DNA from: Aliiroseovarius subalbicans
GTDB taxonomy: Bacteria; Pseudomonadota; Alphaproteobacteria; Rhodobacterales; Rhodobacteraceae
DNA: 64,000 bases
Direction of reading: 5' to 3'
NCBI RefSeq assembly: GCF_022678625.1
Contig: NZ_JALBYQ010000003.1
Location: 186,001 to 250,000, forward strand
In this document: positions 1 to 9,317 of the stretch, one piece after another
How the letters are laid out: each line of letters begins with the position of its first letter
Position numbering within the stretch: position 1 is the first letter of the stretch
The notes under the pieces: generated by a model
Seen by the model: the letters and a program-made list of their open reading frames with translations, nothing else
The model's database searches: none
Told to the model about the DNA's origin: nothing
Made by a program: the position numbers and the translations under genes

Positions 1-213
1 ATCGAGAAACAGCAGGTTTGAGGCTCTAACCCTGCTGAAATGCACCTGGTTCGGATTCATCAGGAACTGTGTCCCATCATCATTCACGGCCAGTGAAAAG
101 TGGTTGGCCACGCCTTCGTGCATGTTCAGTCGCGCGGTCCAGCGAAACGCGGCGGCCATGTCCACGCGCTCTTGCCAATGGTTCATGTTCGGTTGCAGGT
201 CGGTAACGCTCAT
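1..213 (-). CDS. Class II aldolase/adducin family protein (5' part only)
   Basis: This is the N-terminal 71 codons of a gene that runs off the left edge of the window. The ATG at 213 is preceded by an AAGGAG Shine-Dalgarno about 7 nt away. The peptide (MSVTDLQPNMNHWQERVDMA, then a segment with LNMHEGVANHFSLAV and FLMNP) matches the N-terminal pattern of class II aldolase/adducin proteins, which are zinc-dependent aldolases or decarboxylases acting on small sugar- or hydroxyacid-like substrates. The metal-binding histidines lie beyond the edge, so the substrate cannot be judged. It is transcribed divergently from adenine deaminase across a 110-bp gap. Family call fairly sure, function unknown. 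Confidence 0.7.
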   Translation of the reverse strand, partial: MSVTDLQPNMNHWQERVDMAAAFRWTARLNMHEGVANHFSLAVNDDGTQFLMNPNQVHFSRVRASNLLFLD

Positions 214-323
214 GTGCAATCTCCTTGTTGTCACAAGTTGGGCACGACGATCGCGACAGGGCTATCACAATCGCGACAGAGTTTCGGGCTTGCGCAAGAC
301 TGGGAAATTTGAACAATTGGTCC

Positions 324-2129
324 ATGGAAAAGACATCATTCAAAACTTGGCCTGAAAGTGCGGCGCGGCTGGTGGCCGTGGCTGCGGGACGCGACGCCGC
401 GGACAGTGTGATCTGTGGCGGGCGTGTCGTGAACGTGCACACGCGAGAGGTGCTGGATGGCTGGCAAGTGGCCATCGCCGACGGGCGCTTTGCCTATGTC
501 GGCCCGGACGCCAGCCACTGCATCGGACCGGAAACCGAGATCATCGAGGCCGACGGACAATACCTGATCCCCGGCCTGTGTGACGCGCATATGCATATCG
601 AAAGCGGCATGTTGACCCCGGCAGAGTTCGCCCGGGCGGTCACGCCGCACGGCACCACCAGCATGTTCACCGACCCGCACGAGATCGCCAACGTGCTGGG
701 GCTGGAAGGCGTGCGATTGATGCATGATGAGGCTCTGATGCAGCCCGTTTCCATCTTTACCCAGATGCCCAGCTGCGCGCCCAGCGCGCCGGGGTTGGAG
801 ACGACCGGCTTTGAAATCACCCCCGAGGACGTGGCCGAAGCGATGACCTGGTCCGGCATCATCGGACTGGGGGAAATGATGAATTTCCCTGGCGTGATCA
901 ACGCCGACCCCAAGTTGCTGGCGGAAATCGCCGCGACACAGAACGCGCGCAAGACCGTGGGTGGGCATTATGCCAGCCCCGACCTTGGCCCCGCCTTCCA
1001 TGCCTATGTCGCCGGGGGTCCGGCGGATGATCACGAAGGCACCTGCGAGGCCGACGCGGTGGCCCGCGTGCGTCAGGGCATGAAGTCGATGATGCGATTG
1101 GGCAGCGCCTGGTATGATGTGGAAACACAGATCAGCGCGGTCACCGAAAAGGGACTGGATCCGCGCGGGTTCATCCTGTGCACCGACGATTGCCATTCCG
1201 GCACCTTGGTGAATGACGGCCACATGAACCGCGTCGTGCGTCATGCGATCGACTGCGGCTGTGACCCGTTGATCGCGCTGCAAATGGCGACGATCAACAC
1301 CGCCTGCCACTTTGGGCTTGAGCGTGAGCTTGGACAGATCGCGCCCGGACGGCGGGCCGATGTGATCCTGACCGATGACCTGCGCACATTGCCCATCAAC
1401 CGGGTGATCGCGAAAGGCATGACCGTGGCCAAGGCCGGCAAGGTCACTGTCGACTTTCCGCATCTTTCCTGGCCCGACCATGCCCGCAACACGGTGCATC
1501 TGGGCAAGGATCTGGGCGCCGTAGACTTCGAAATCCACGCCCCCGAGGGCGCCAATTCCGTCACCGCCAAGGTGATCGGGGTGATCGAAAACCAGGCGCC
1601 GACCAAGGCGCTGACCGCCGATTTGGCCGTCATAGACACTGTTGTAGAAGGCGACGTGGCGCAGGATGTCTGCCAAATCGCACTGGTCGAACGCCACCGT
1701 GCGACCGGTGATGTGACAAACGGGTTTGTGTCCGGCTTCGGCTACAAAGGTCGAATGGCGATGGCCTCGACCGTTGCCCATGACAGCCACCACATGATCG
1801 TCGTCGGCACGTCACGTGAAGATATGGCGCTGGCGGCGAACCGGTTGGGCGAGGTCGGCGGCGGCGTCACCGTCTGGCAGGACGGGCGCGAACTGGCGCT
1901 GGTGGAGCTGCCCGTCGCCGGGTTGATGTCCGACGATCACGCAGAAACCGTCGCCGCCAAGGCGCAAAAGATGGTCGAGGCGATGGAGGCCTGTGGCTGC
2001 ACCCTGAACAACGCTTATATGCAGCATTCCCTGCTGGCGCTTGTCGTGATCCCAGAACTCAGGATCAGCGACCTTGGCCTGGTGGATGTGACGAAATTTG
2101 AACTGACCGACCTGTTTGAGGACACATAA
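324..2129 (+). CDS. ade: Adenine deaminase
   Basis: Cytosolic amidohydrolase that converts adenine to hypoxanthine and ammonia (purine salvage). The protein is 601 aa, the usual length for the Ade family. The metal-binding motif of the amidohydrolase barrel (PGLCDAHMHIESGMLTP, His89 and His91) is followed by the family block HGTTSMFTDPHEIANVLG. The C-terminal half has the GGGVTVWQDGRELALVELPVAG segment typical of bacterial Ade. I chose the ATG at 324. An upstream in-frame start at 225 would add 33 residues that look unlike the family and would fill the divergent promoter region. The stop TAA overlaps the next gene's ATG by one base (TAATG), so translation of the two is probably coupled. Confidence 0.93.
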   Translation: MEKTSFKTWPESAARLVAVAAGRDAADSVICGGRVVNVHTREVLDGWQVAIADGRFAYVGPDASHCIGPETEIIEADGQYLIPGLCDAHMHIESGMLTPAEFARAVTPHGTTSMFTDPHEIANVLGLEGVRLMHDEALMQPVSIFTQMPSCAPSAPGLETTGFEITPEDVAEAMTWSGIIGLGEMMNFPGVINADPKLLAEIAATQNARKTVGGHYASPDLGPAFHAYVAGGPADDHEGTCEADAVARVRQGMKSMMRLGSAWYDVETQISAVTEKGLDPRGFILCTDDCHSGTLVNDGHMNRVVRHAIDCGCDPLIALQMATINTACHFGLERELGQIAPGRRADVILTDDLRTLPINRVIAKGMTVAKAGKVTVDFPHLSWPDHARNTVHLGKDLGAVDFEIHAPEGANSVTAKVIGVIENQAPTKALTADLAVIDTVVEGDVAQDVCQIALVERHRATGDVTNGFVSGFGYKGRMAMASTVAHDSHHMIVVGTSREDMALAANRLGEVGGGVTVWQDGRELALVELPVAGLMSDDHAETVAAKAQKMVEAMEACGCTLNNAYMQHSLLALVVIPELRISDLGLVDVTKFELTDLFEDT

Positions 2130-3613
2130 TGCCCGCAAGTGACCTGCGCCTTCCCGTCGAAACCCCGCCCATGGGCGACCACGAAGTGTTCACCGATGCC
2201 CGCGCCGCGGTGGATCGGCTCAAGACACTTTATACCGACGCCTGCGCCTTCCTGGTGGACCGGTTTTCAAAGAACGCGACCGGGGCGCAACCGGCCACCC
2301 GGTTTCGCGCGTTTTACCCGGAAATCCGCCTGACCACGACCAGCCACGCCCAGGTCGACACAAGGCTGAGCTTTGGTCACGTCAGCGCGCCGGGCACCTA
2401 CTCCACCACGATCACGCGGCCAGATCTGTTTGAGCATTACCTGGTGCAGCAGATCGGGCTTTTGTTGGAGAACCACGGCGTGCCGGTTCTGATCGGCCTG
2501 TCGCACACGCCCATTCCAGTGCATTTCGCCGTCGCGAACGACCCCAGGGTCACCGTCCCGCAAGAAGGCGCGATGGCCTTCCCCTTGCGGGACGTGTTCG
2601 ACGTGCCCGATCTTGCGACCACCCACGATGACATCGTGAACGGGCTTGGTTTCGCGCATGAGGATGGCTCGGGCCCGCTGGCGCCGTTCACCGCGCAGCG
2701 CGTGGATTATTCCCTGGCGCGCCTGTCGCATTACACCGCCACACGACCAGAAAGCTTCCAGAACCACGTTCTGTTCACGAACTACCAGTTCTATGTCGAG
2801 GAGTTCGAGGCCTATGCCCGCGCCATGCTGGCCGATCCCGACAGCGGCTATGACAGCTTTGTCGGGCCGGGGTATCATGAGATCACCGATCCGACTGCCG
2901 TTCTGCCGGTGCCCGAGAAGCTGCCGCAGATGCCGTCTTATCACCTGACCCGCGCCGATGGGGGTGGGATCACCCTGGTGAACATCGGCGTCGGACCATC
3001 GAACGCCAAGACCGCGACCGACCACATTGCCGTGCTGCGGCCGCACGCCTGGCTGATGGTCGGGCATTGCGCCGGGCTGCGCAATTCGCAGCGTCTGGGC
3101 GACTTCGTCCTGGCACATGCCTATCTGCGCGAAGACAAGGTGTTGGACGACGATCTGCCGATCTGGATCCCGATCCCGCCGCTGGCGGAAATTCAACGGT
3201 CGCTGGAACAGGCGGTGGCAGATGTGACCAAGCTTGAGGGGTTCGAACTGAAACGGATCATGCGCACCGGCACCGTGGCCAGTCTGGACAACCGCAACTG
3301 GGAGTTGCGCGACCAGGACGGGCCGGTGCAACGGTTGAGCCAGTCCCGCGCCATCGCCTTGGACATGGAAAGCGCGACGATCGCCGCCAACGGGTTCCGC
3401 TTCCGGGTGCCCTATGGCACCCTGCTGTGCGTCAGTGACAAACCGCTGCACGGCGAATTGAAGCTGCCTGGCATGGCCAGCGACTTTTACAAGGATCAGG
3501 TCGGGCGGCACCTGAAGATCGGCATCCAGGCGATGGAGATCTTGCGCGAGATGCCGCTGGAACGCATCCACAGTCGGAAACTGCGCTCGTTCGAAGAAAC
3601 TGCGTTTCTTTAG
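2129..3613 (+). CDS. amn: AMP nucleosidase
   Basis: Hydrolyses AMP to adenine and ribose 5-phosphate; cytosolic, 494 aa, close to the length of E. coli Amn. The N-terminal AMP-nucleosidase domain is followed by a C-terminal nucleoside-phosphorylase-like domain, in which the block IGVGPSNAKTATDHIAVL, the stretch LMVGHCAGLRNSQ and the later DMESATIAANGFRF are characteristic. The start overlaps the ade stop by 1 nt, so the enzyme producing adenine sits directly behind the enzyme consuming it. This pairing suggests an AMP to adenine to hypoxanthine route. No terminator is obvious between this gene and the downstream HU gene, which has its own 150-bp upstream gap. Confidence 0.94.
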   Translation: MPASDLRLPVETPPMGDHEVFTDARAAVDRLKTLYTDACAFLVDRFSKNATGAQPATRFRAFYPEIRLTTTSHAQVDTRLSFGHVSAPGTYSTTITRPDLFEHYLVQQIGLLLENHGVPVLIGLSHTPIPVHFAVANDPRVTVPQEGAMAFPLRDVFDVPDLATTHDDIVNGLGFAHEDGSGPLAPFTAQRVDYSLARLSHYTATRPESFQNHVLFTNYQFYVEEFEAYARAMLADPDSGYDSFVGPGYHEITDPTAVLPVPEKLPQMPSYHLTRADGGGITLVNIGVGPSNAKTATDHIAVLRPHAWLMVGHCAGLRNSQRLGDFVLAHAYLREDKVLDDDLPIWIPIPPLAEIQRSLEQAVADVTKLEGFELKRIMRTGTVASLDNRNWELRDQDGPVQRLSQSRAIALDMESATIAANGFRFRVPYGTLLCVSDKPLHGELKLPGMASDFYKDQVGRHLKIGIQAMEILREMPLERIHSRKLRSFEETAFL

Positions 3614-3762
3614 GATGGGTGACGCTGCGGAAGCGGGGAAAAACAGCGAAAAACCACTGATTTTTCGCACATTCGGCACACAAATGATTGTGCACAACAA
3701 CCATATCCAGTTAAATGCGGCCAATGAACCCCTATAACAGGGCATAGTGAGGAGAAAATTAC

Positions 3763-4050
3763 ATGGCAAGACCGATGACCAAGACCCAGCTCGTAGCGGC
3801 TCTGGCGGAAGAAATGGGCGCTGACAAGAAGTCCGCCTCTGGCGCGTTGGACGCGATCATCGCGATCATCACCAAGGAAGTTTCCGCTGGTGGTGCCGTG
3901 ACTCTGCCCGGCGTTGGCAAGATTTACTGCCGCGAGCGTCCGGCCCGCATGGTGCGCAACCCTGCCACCGGTGAGCAGATCCACAAAGACGCCGACAAGG
4001 TCGTGAAAATGACCATCGCCAAAGCGCTGAAGGACAGCGTGAACGGCTGA
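3763..4050 (+). CDS. HU family DNA-binding protein
   Basis: Histone-like nucleoid protein of 95 aa. It has the expected order: N-terminal helical dimerisation part (MTKTQLVAALAEEMGADKKS), the GVGKI turn, and the beta-arm with RPARMVRNPATGE, where the conserved Arg and the minor-groove-intercalating Pro of the family sit. A GAGGAG ribosome site precedes the ATG. The gene stands alone, with its own leader of about 150 bp and a strong hairpin terminator behind it. Whether it is HupA/HupB-like or a divergent HU paralogue cannot be decided here. The arm sequence is of HU type rather than IHF type. Confidence 0.93.
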   Translation: MARPMTKTQLVAALAEEMGADKKSASGALDAIIAIITKEVSAGGAVTLPGVGKIYCRERPARMVRNPATGEQIHKDADKVVKMTIAKALKDSVNG

Positions 4051-4086
4051 ACCGGCCGGGCTTGCGCCCGATCATGAATTCGGAGA

Positions 4087-4110
4087 GGGTCGCCTTTGGG
4101 CGGCCCTTTT
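4087..4110 (+). terminator. Rho-independent terminator after HU gene
   Basis: An 8-bp GC-rich stem (4087-4094 pairing with 4099-4106, one G-U pair) with a short TTTG-type loop, followed by TTTT. It lies 37 nt after the HU stop and 20 nt before the next start codon. Confidence 0.8.
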
Positions 4111-4129
4111 CATTTTACCCGGAGACCAC

Positions 4130-5005
4130 ATGGACCTGCGCGCGATCTTCATGGGCCTGGCCTTTGCGCTGATCTGGTCGTCGGCCTTCACGTCGGCCCG
4201 GATCATCGTGGCGGACGCACCGCCGTTGGCGTCGCTGGCCGTTCGCTTTCTGATCTCGGGTCTGATCGGTGTGGCGATTGCCCGCGCGTTGGGCCAAAGC
4301 TGGACCCTGACCCGCAACCAGTGGCGCGCGGTTGTTATCTTCGGTCTGTGCCAAAACGCGCTCTACCTTGGACTGAACTTCGTCGCGATGCAGTGGATCG
4401 AGGCGGGGCTGGCCGCAATCATCGCCTCAACCATGCCGCTGATGGTCGCCCTTGCCGGACGGATCGTGTTCGGTGACCGGCTGCGCCCGATGGCGGCGGC
4501 AGGACTGGCCGCAGGCATCATCGGCGTCGCCCTGATCATGGGGTCGCGTCTGACGGGTGGCGTGGATGTGACCGGCGTTATCCTGTGTTTCGTCGCCGCG
4601 GGCGCGCTGACAATTGCCACGCTTTCGGTGCGCATGGCGTCCTCGGGCGGGAACCTGATGATGATCGTCGGGCTGCAGATGTTCGTCGGTTCGTTCTTCC
4701 TTGCCATCGCCTCTGTCCTCACCGAAACCATCGCGGTTAACTGGACCTGGCAACTGGGCGTCGCCTTCACCTATACGGTGCTGGCCCCCGGCCTTCTGGC
4801 AACCTGGATCTGGTTCGCCCTTGTCGCCCGGATCGGCGCCATTCGCGCGGCCACGTTCCATTTCCTGAACCCGTTCTTCGGCGTCGCCATCGCAGCACTT
4901 CTGCTGGGCGAAGCGCTGGGGTGGCTCGACGTTTTGGGCGTCGCGATCATCACCATCGGCATTCTCATGGTTCAGCTTTCGAAACAAAACCCCACGCGGA
5001 CGTGA
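4130..5005 (+). CDS. EamA/DMT-family transporter
   Basis: Inner-membrane permease of the drug/metabolite transporter superfamily, 291 aa. It is almost entirely hydrophobic, with the two EamA repeats of five helices each and typical family stretches (MGLAFALIWSSAFTSARI at the start; NPFFGVAIAALLLGEALGWLDVLG in the second repeat). It has a GGAG ribosome site. Members export amino acids, nucleobases or other metabolites; the substrate cannot be read from sequence. A second, only distantly similar EamA gene lies at 8279-9232 on the other strand. Confidence 0.88.
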   Translation: MDLRAIFMGLAFALIWSSAFTSARIIVADAPPLASLAVRFLISGLIGVAIARALGQSWTLTRNQWRAVVIFGLCQNALYLGLNFVAMQWIEAGLAAIIASTMPLMVALAGRIVFGDRLRPMAAAGLAAGIIGVALIMGSRLTGGVDVTGVILCFVAAGALTIATLSVRMASSGGNLMMIVGLQMFVGSFFLAIASVLTETIAVNWTWQLGVAFTYTVLAPGLLATWIWFALVARIGAIRAATFHFLNPFFGVAIAALLLGEALGWLDVLGVAIITIGILMVQLSKQNPTRT

Positions 5006-5061
5006 TTGCGCAGGCGCCTCTTGTGAGGTGACAATCACGCCGGCCCGGTTAGGTTGACGGC

Positions 5062-5775
5062 ATGGAAATCGTCTTTGCATATGCCGCCGGTCTACTGACC
5101 CTGATCAACCCCTGCGTTCTGCCGGTGCTGCCCATCGTGCTGGCCACCGCGTTGAACGCCAGCAGGTTCGGCCCGCTGGCCGTGGCGGCGGGCATGTCGC
5201 TGTCCTTCGTCGTGCTCGGTATGCTGGTCACCGTGGCTGGGCATGCGCTGGGCATCGATGAAAGCATGATCGCAAATGCTGGCGCAGTGCTGATGATCGG
5301 CTTTGGCCTGATCCTGCTGGTGCCCCGGTTTTCCGAAGGCTTCGCCACCGCGACCGCTGGCGTGTCCGCCCGCGCAGATGCGGGGTTGGAGGACGTTGAC
5401 CGCTCTGGCCTGCAAGGTCAGTTTCTAGGCGGCATGTTGCTGGGCGCCGTCTGGTCCCCCTGCATCGGTCCCACCCTGGGCGGCGCGATCAGCCTGGCCA
5501 GCCAGGGGCAAAGCCTGCTCTGGGCCACCACCATCATGATCGGTTTTGCCCTGGGCGTGTCGACCATCATCATCGCGCTGGGCTATGGCGCCCGCGCCGC
5601 CATCATGCGCCGGCAGGCCACCCTGCGCGTTATCGCGCAAAAATCGCGCCCCATCATGGGCGCCATCTTCATCACCGTTGGCGCCGCCATCCTGCTGCGC
5701 GTCCATCACATGATCGAAGCCTGGGCGGTGCAAACCCTGCCCGCCTGGCTGATCGATCTATCCGTTTCACTGTAA
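5062..5775 (+). CDS. CcdA-type thiol-disulfide transmembrane protein
   Basis: Small membrane protein (237 aa, about six helices) of the CcdA/DsbD-beta family, which passes reducing equivalents from cytosolic thioredoxin across the membrane. The two redox cysteines are seen in INPCVLPVLP near the N-terminus and in SPCIGPTLGG in the middle, each followed by proline-rich turns as expected. The next gene, 12 nt downstream, encodes an exported thioredoxin-fold protein that is the natural electron acceptor. Likely roles are cytochrome c maturation or reduction of periplasmic cysteines. An alternative is an ScsB/TlpA-like route for copper or oxidative stress. Confidence 0.85.
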   Translation: MEIVFAYAAGLLTLINPCVLPVLPIVLATALNASRFGPLAVAAGMSLSFVVLGMLVTVAGHALGIDESMIANAGAVLMIGFGLILLVPRFSEGFATATAGVSARADAGLEDVDRSGLQGQFLGGMLLGAVWSPCIGPTLGGAISLASQGQSLLWATTIMIGFALGVSTIIIALGYGARAAIMRRQATLRVIAQKSRPIMGAIFITVGAAILLRVHHMIEAWAVQTLPAWLIDLSVSL

Positions 5776-5787
5776 GGAGCTCACACC

Positions 5788-6195
5788 ATGAAACGTCGCA
5801 CTTTCCTCACCCTTTCCGCTGGCGCCGCGTTGGCCCCGCTGGCCGCCCGCGCCGCCGTGATGGACTATACCCCCGGCCTGGTAACCGAGGCGCTTGAGCG
5901 CGGCGAAACCGTGTTTCTGGACTTCAAAGCCAGCTGGTGTTCGACCTGCGCTGCGCAGGAACGCGTAATCAATGCCCTGAAGGGGGAAAACCCGGCCTAT
6001 GAGGCGATCACTTTCATCAACGTGGACTGGGACGAACACGGCAAAAGCGCGCTGGCCAAAAGCCTGAACATCCCACGCCGGTCGACCCTGGTCGTGCTGA
6101 AAGGCGATCAGGAACTGGGCCGCATCGTGGCAGGCACCGGCAAGGATGAGATCAAAGCGCTGATGGACACGGCCCTGACCGCCGCCACAGCCTAG
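5788..6195 (+). CDS. Exported thioredoxin-fold protein, CcdA partner
   Basis: 135 aa with an N-terminal export signal: KRRTFLTLS followed by an alanine-rich core and a likely cleavage after RAA. The double arginine is Tat-like, although the consensus is not perfect. The mature part is a thioredoxin fold with active site ASWCSTC (Cys51, Cys54) and a cis-Pro region around IPRRSTLVV. It follows ccdA by 12 nt behind a good AAGGAG site, so the pair should form one membrane-to-periplasm reductant path. The stop TAG at 6193-6195 shares a CTAG palindrome with the stop of the convergent AEC gene. Confidence 0.82.
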   Translation: MKRRTFLTLSAGAALAPLAARAAVMDYTPGLVTEALERGETVFLDFKASWCSTCAAQERVINALKGENPAYEAITFINVDWDEHGKSALAKSLNIPRRSTLVVLKGDQELGRIVAGTGKDEIKALMDTALTAATA

Positions 6196-7124
6196 GTCAA
6201 AAACCCCAGCAGGATCGTGAGGGTCGCAAAACTTGCGACCGTCGTGCCCAAAAGCGCCAGCGAGGCGATGCTTTCGCGACCATGTTCCATCGCGAACAGC
6301 GGGTAGATCGTGAAAATCGGCATGGCCGCGGACAGGATGACCGCGGCCTGCAGGTTGGACGACAGGCCCGCCCCCAGGCAAACCAGCGCGGCAAACACCA
6401 GCGTCGGGTGCAGCACCAGCTTGCCCAGTGTGATCTGCACCGCAAGCGCACGATTGCCCCTAAGCGGAAGCCCGACCAACGTGCCGCCGATCGCAAACAG
6501 CGCCAACGCCGAGGCGGACGCGGCCAACATGCCAAGAAAACGCAGGCCCGGTTCGGGCAGGGTTAGACCCGAAATCGACACGCACAGCCCCAGTATCAGC
6601 GCGATTACCATCGGGCGTTTCACCACGCCCAAAATGACGGCGCGCAGCTTGGCGAACAAGCTCTCATGCGCCCCGTCGCGCCCCATTTCCATCAAAATCA
6701 GGCTGGTCGGGATCAGCACAAAATTTTCCACCAGCATGTTCATCGCCAGGATCGACCCGGCTAGGTCGGGAAAAGCCAACAACATGACCGGATATCCGAC
6801 AAAGCCCGAATTCGGGCAGCTCGTGCCCATAACCGCCACCCCCCGGCGCGAGGCCTCGACGCTGGTCAGGCGAAACCAAATCCAGGCCATCAAGATCGTG
6901 CCCAGCCCACCCAGCAGGAACACGGACATATAGGCGGGATTGAAAACCTCTCCGACAGGTCGGGTCGCGACCGCATGAAACAAAAGCGCGGGGAGCGCGA
7001 CGTTCAGAACGTATCCGCCCAGCACTTTCATGTCCGAAGGTTTGAACCAGCCTCGGCGCGTCAGGGCAAAGCCCAGCGCAATCGCCGCATAGATCGGGAA
7101 TGTGATCGAAAGGATCGCCAGCAT
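6192..7124 (-). CDS. AEC family transporter
   Basis: Membrane carrier of the auxin-efflux-carrier family, 310 aa with about ten hydrophobic helices in two five-helix halves. Family features are the N-terminal ITFPIYAAIALGFALTRRGW, the central NSGFVGYPVML (the family's NxGF/N motif) and a C-terminal half ending in hydrophobic helices. Bacterial members move organic acids such as malate. The ATG at 7124 overlaps the TGA of aroC (TGATG), so it is translated from the aroC transcript. Convergent with the thioredoxin gene, with overlapping stop codons. Confidence 0.85.
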   Translation of the reverse strand: MLAILSITFPIYAAIALGFALTRRGWFKPSDMKVLGGYVLNVALPALLFHAVATRPVGEVFNPAYMSVFLLGGLGTILMAWIWFRLTSVEASRRGVAVMGTSCPNSGFVGYPVMLLAFPDLAGSILAMNMLVENFVLIPTSLILMEMGRDGAHESLFAKLRAVILGVVKRPMVIALILGLCVSISGLTLPEPGLRFLGMLAASASALALFAIGGTLVGLPLRGNRALAVQITLGKLVLHPTLVFAALVCLGAGLSSNLQAAVILSAAMPIFTIYPLFAMEHGRESIASLALLGTTVASFATLTILLGFLT

Positions 7125-8227
7125 CAGCCGATCTGGCCGCGCGGTCCGTCCCCGACCTGACCGCGATGAAGCAGCAGGTGATCCAACACGACACAAGCCG
7201 CCATCGCCTCGCCCACCGGCACGGCGCGGATGCCGACACAGGGGTCATGGCGGCCTTTGGTCACCACCTCGATCGGCTCTCCGGTCTTGGTGATCGACTG
7301 GCGCGGCGTCAGGATCGAACTTGTCGGCTTCACCGCAAAGCGCACCACAATGTCCTGTCCGGTCGATATCCCACCCAGGATGCCCCCGGCGTGGTTCGAG
7401 CTGAACTCCGGGCCGTTTTCGCCCATGAAGATCTCATCGGCATTGGCGGTGCCACGCAGCGCGGCGGCGGCCATGCCTTCGCCGATCTCGACACCCTTAA
7501 CAGCGTTGATCGACATCATCGCGGCCGCCAAATCAGTGTCTAACTTGGCATATACCGGCGCGCCAAGGCCCGCCGGGGCACCACGCACGACGACCTCAAT
7601 TGCGGCGCCAACGCTGTCGTGCTCCTTGCGGATGGTCTGAAGGTAATCCTCCCACGTCGCCGCAGCGGTCGCGTCGGGCAGCCAGAAAGCGTTGCCGTCA
7701 ATCGCGTCCCAATCAAACTTCGCGCGGTCCAGGTGCAAGTCGCCCATCTGGGTCATGTAACCCTTGACCTCAAGCCCCGGCGCCAGCGCCTTCAGCACCT
7801 CACGCGCGACTCCGCCAGCGGCAACACGGGCGGCGGTTTCACGGGCGGACGACCGCCCCCCGCCACGCGGATCGCGAATGCCGTATTTCTGCCAATAGGT
7901 GATATCGGCATGCCCCGGACGAAAGGTCTTTTCGATCTCGCCATAATCCTTCGACCGCTGATCGGTGTTTTCGATCATAAGCTGGATCGGCGTGCCCGTG
8001 GTCACCCCTTCATAGACACCCGACAGGATGCGCACCGCGTCCGGTTCGTTGCGCTGGGTCATGTTCTTGTTCTGGCCGGGTCGACGCTTGTCCAGCCAGA
8101 CCTGAAGCATCTCAGGCGTCAGCGGCACGCCCGGCGGGCAGCCATCGACCGTCGCCCCCAGGGCAGGCCCGTGGCTTTCACCCCAGGTGGTGACGCGAAA
8201 AAGATGTCCAAAGCTGTTCATCGACAT
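7124..8227 (-). CDS. aroC: Chorismate synthase
   Basis: Converts 5-enolpyruvylshikimate 3-phosphate to chorismate, the last common step of aromatic biosynthesis; it uses reduced FMN. 367 aa, typical length. Signatures seen: GESHGPALG near the start, the Arg-rich RRPGQ, the [15 protein letters not shown] block and the C-terminal [21 protein letters not shown] chose the ATG at 8227 because an AGGAG lies 8 nt upstream; the TTG two codons earlier is less likely. The stop overlaps the start of the AEC transporter gene. Confidence 0.96.
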   Translation of the reverse strand: MSMNSFGHLFRVTTWGESHGPALGATVDGCPPGVPLTPEMLQVWLDKRRPGQNKNMTQRNEPDAVRILSGVYEGVTTGTPIQLMIENTDQRSKDYGEIEKTFRPGHADITYWQKYGIRDPRGGGRSSARETAARVAAGGVAREVLKALAPGLEVKGYMTQMGDLHLDRAKFDWDAIDGNAFWLPDATAAATWEDYLQTIRKEHDSVGAAIEVVVRGAPAGLGAPVYAKLDTDLAAAMMSINAVKGVEIGEGMAAAALRGTANADEIFMGENGPEFSSNHAGGILGGISTGQDIVVRFAVKPTSSILTPRQSITKTGEPIEVVTKGRHDPCVGIRAVPVGEAMAACVVLDHLLLHRGQVGDGPRGQIG

Positions 8228-8278
8228 GGGCAATGCTCCTTTCCCCGCGTGATAACGGGTCGGCAGGCGGTTGGAAAG

Positions 8279-9232
8279 TCAGCTTGGACGACGATGCTTG
8301 GGCTTGGGCGACGGACCCGCATCAAAACGCGGGTTCGGGTTGCGCAGAACCGGGTTGCGCTCGGACACGTTGGACCGGCTTTCGCGCCAGACGACGAACA
8401 CGCCTGAGGCGATGATGATCGCAGCCCCGAGGGCAACCATGCGGTCGGGCAATTCGTCAAAGAACAACACGCCAAAGCCCGTGGCCCACAGGATTTGCGA
8501 ATACTGGACCGGCGCCACAACCGCCGCCGGCGCGGCACGATACGCGGTGATGATGGCAAGCTGCGCCAGCACGGTCAAAAGCCCGACCCCCGCAACCATG
8601 CCAAGGTCCGGCAGCGCCATCGGCACATAGACGAAAGGCAGGATCACTCCCATCACCAGGATTGACGACAGCATCGGGTACAGGATCATCACCGCCGTGC
8701 GCTCCTCGCCCCCGATCCGCCGCACGATGATCGACGCAAAGGCCGATGCAACCGCAGCGGTCAGCGCGCCAGCATGACCTAAGGTGAATTCGGTCATGCC
8801 CGGACGCAGCACCACCATGACGCCGGCAAGGCCCACCAAGACCGCCGCCCAACGCTGCAAACGCACCGTTTCGCCCAGTAATAGAGACGAAAGTGCGGTG
8901 ATCAGAAGCGGCGTTGCAAACAGCAGGGCATAGACCTCGGCCAACGGCAGAACGGTAAAGGCATAGAAAGCCGACGACATCGCGATCAGCGACATCAACG
9001 CACGCAGCAGGATCAGCCACGGATGGTGCGGGCGGAAATTGTCGACCTGGCGATCCGCCAGCATCATCACCGCCATGGGCACAAAGGCGAACAGCATGGC
9101 GAAAAAGATGATCTGGAACACGGCATAGGTCGCGCCCAGCGACTTGATCAGCGCGTCGTGGGTGGCAAACAATGCAAAACTGGCAAATGCGAACCCCAGG
9201 CCGCGCAAGGGGGATTGATGCGTCTGAGGCAT
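8279..9232 (-). CDS. EamA/DMT-family transporter
   Basis: Second drug/metabolite-type permease of the window, 317 aa from the ATG at 9232, which has CGGAG 7 nt upstream. It has ten hydrophobic segments in two EamA repeats; LLLGETVRLQRWAAVLVGLAGVMVVL is a typical end of the first repeat. The C-terminal tail is short and basic with several prolines, presumably cytosolic. Substrate unknown. It precedes aroC by about 50 nt on the same strand and may be cotranscribed with it. Confidence 0.86.
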   Translation of the reverse strand: MPQTHQSPLRGLGFAFASFALFATHDALIKSLGATYAVFQIIFFAMLFAFVPMAVMMLADRQVDNFRPHHPWLILLRALMSLIAMSSAFYAFTVLPLAEVYALLFATPLLITALSSLLLGETVRLQRWAAVLVGLAGVMVVLRPGMTEFTLGHAGALTAAVASAFASIIVRRIGGEERTAVMILYPMLSSILVMGVILPFVYVPMALPDLGMVAGVGLLTVLAQLAIITAYRAAPAAVVAPVQYSQILWATGFGVLFFDELPDRMVALGAAIIIASGVFVVWRESRSNVSERNPVLRNPNPRFDAGPSPKPKHRRPS

Positions 9233-9317
9233 GATTATTCTCCGGGTGTTAGCGTTCACATCGCGTCAATCCACCCCCCGCGTCAAGGGTCTTGCTTTCC
9301 GACCGGGTTGGCGTCAG

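Noticed and set aside
336-1793. Long open frame (485 codons) on the minus strand across adenine deaminase
   Set aside because: It is antisense to a gene with clear family motifs and its protein has no recognisable domain; such frames are common at high GC.
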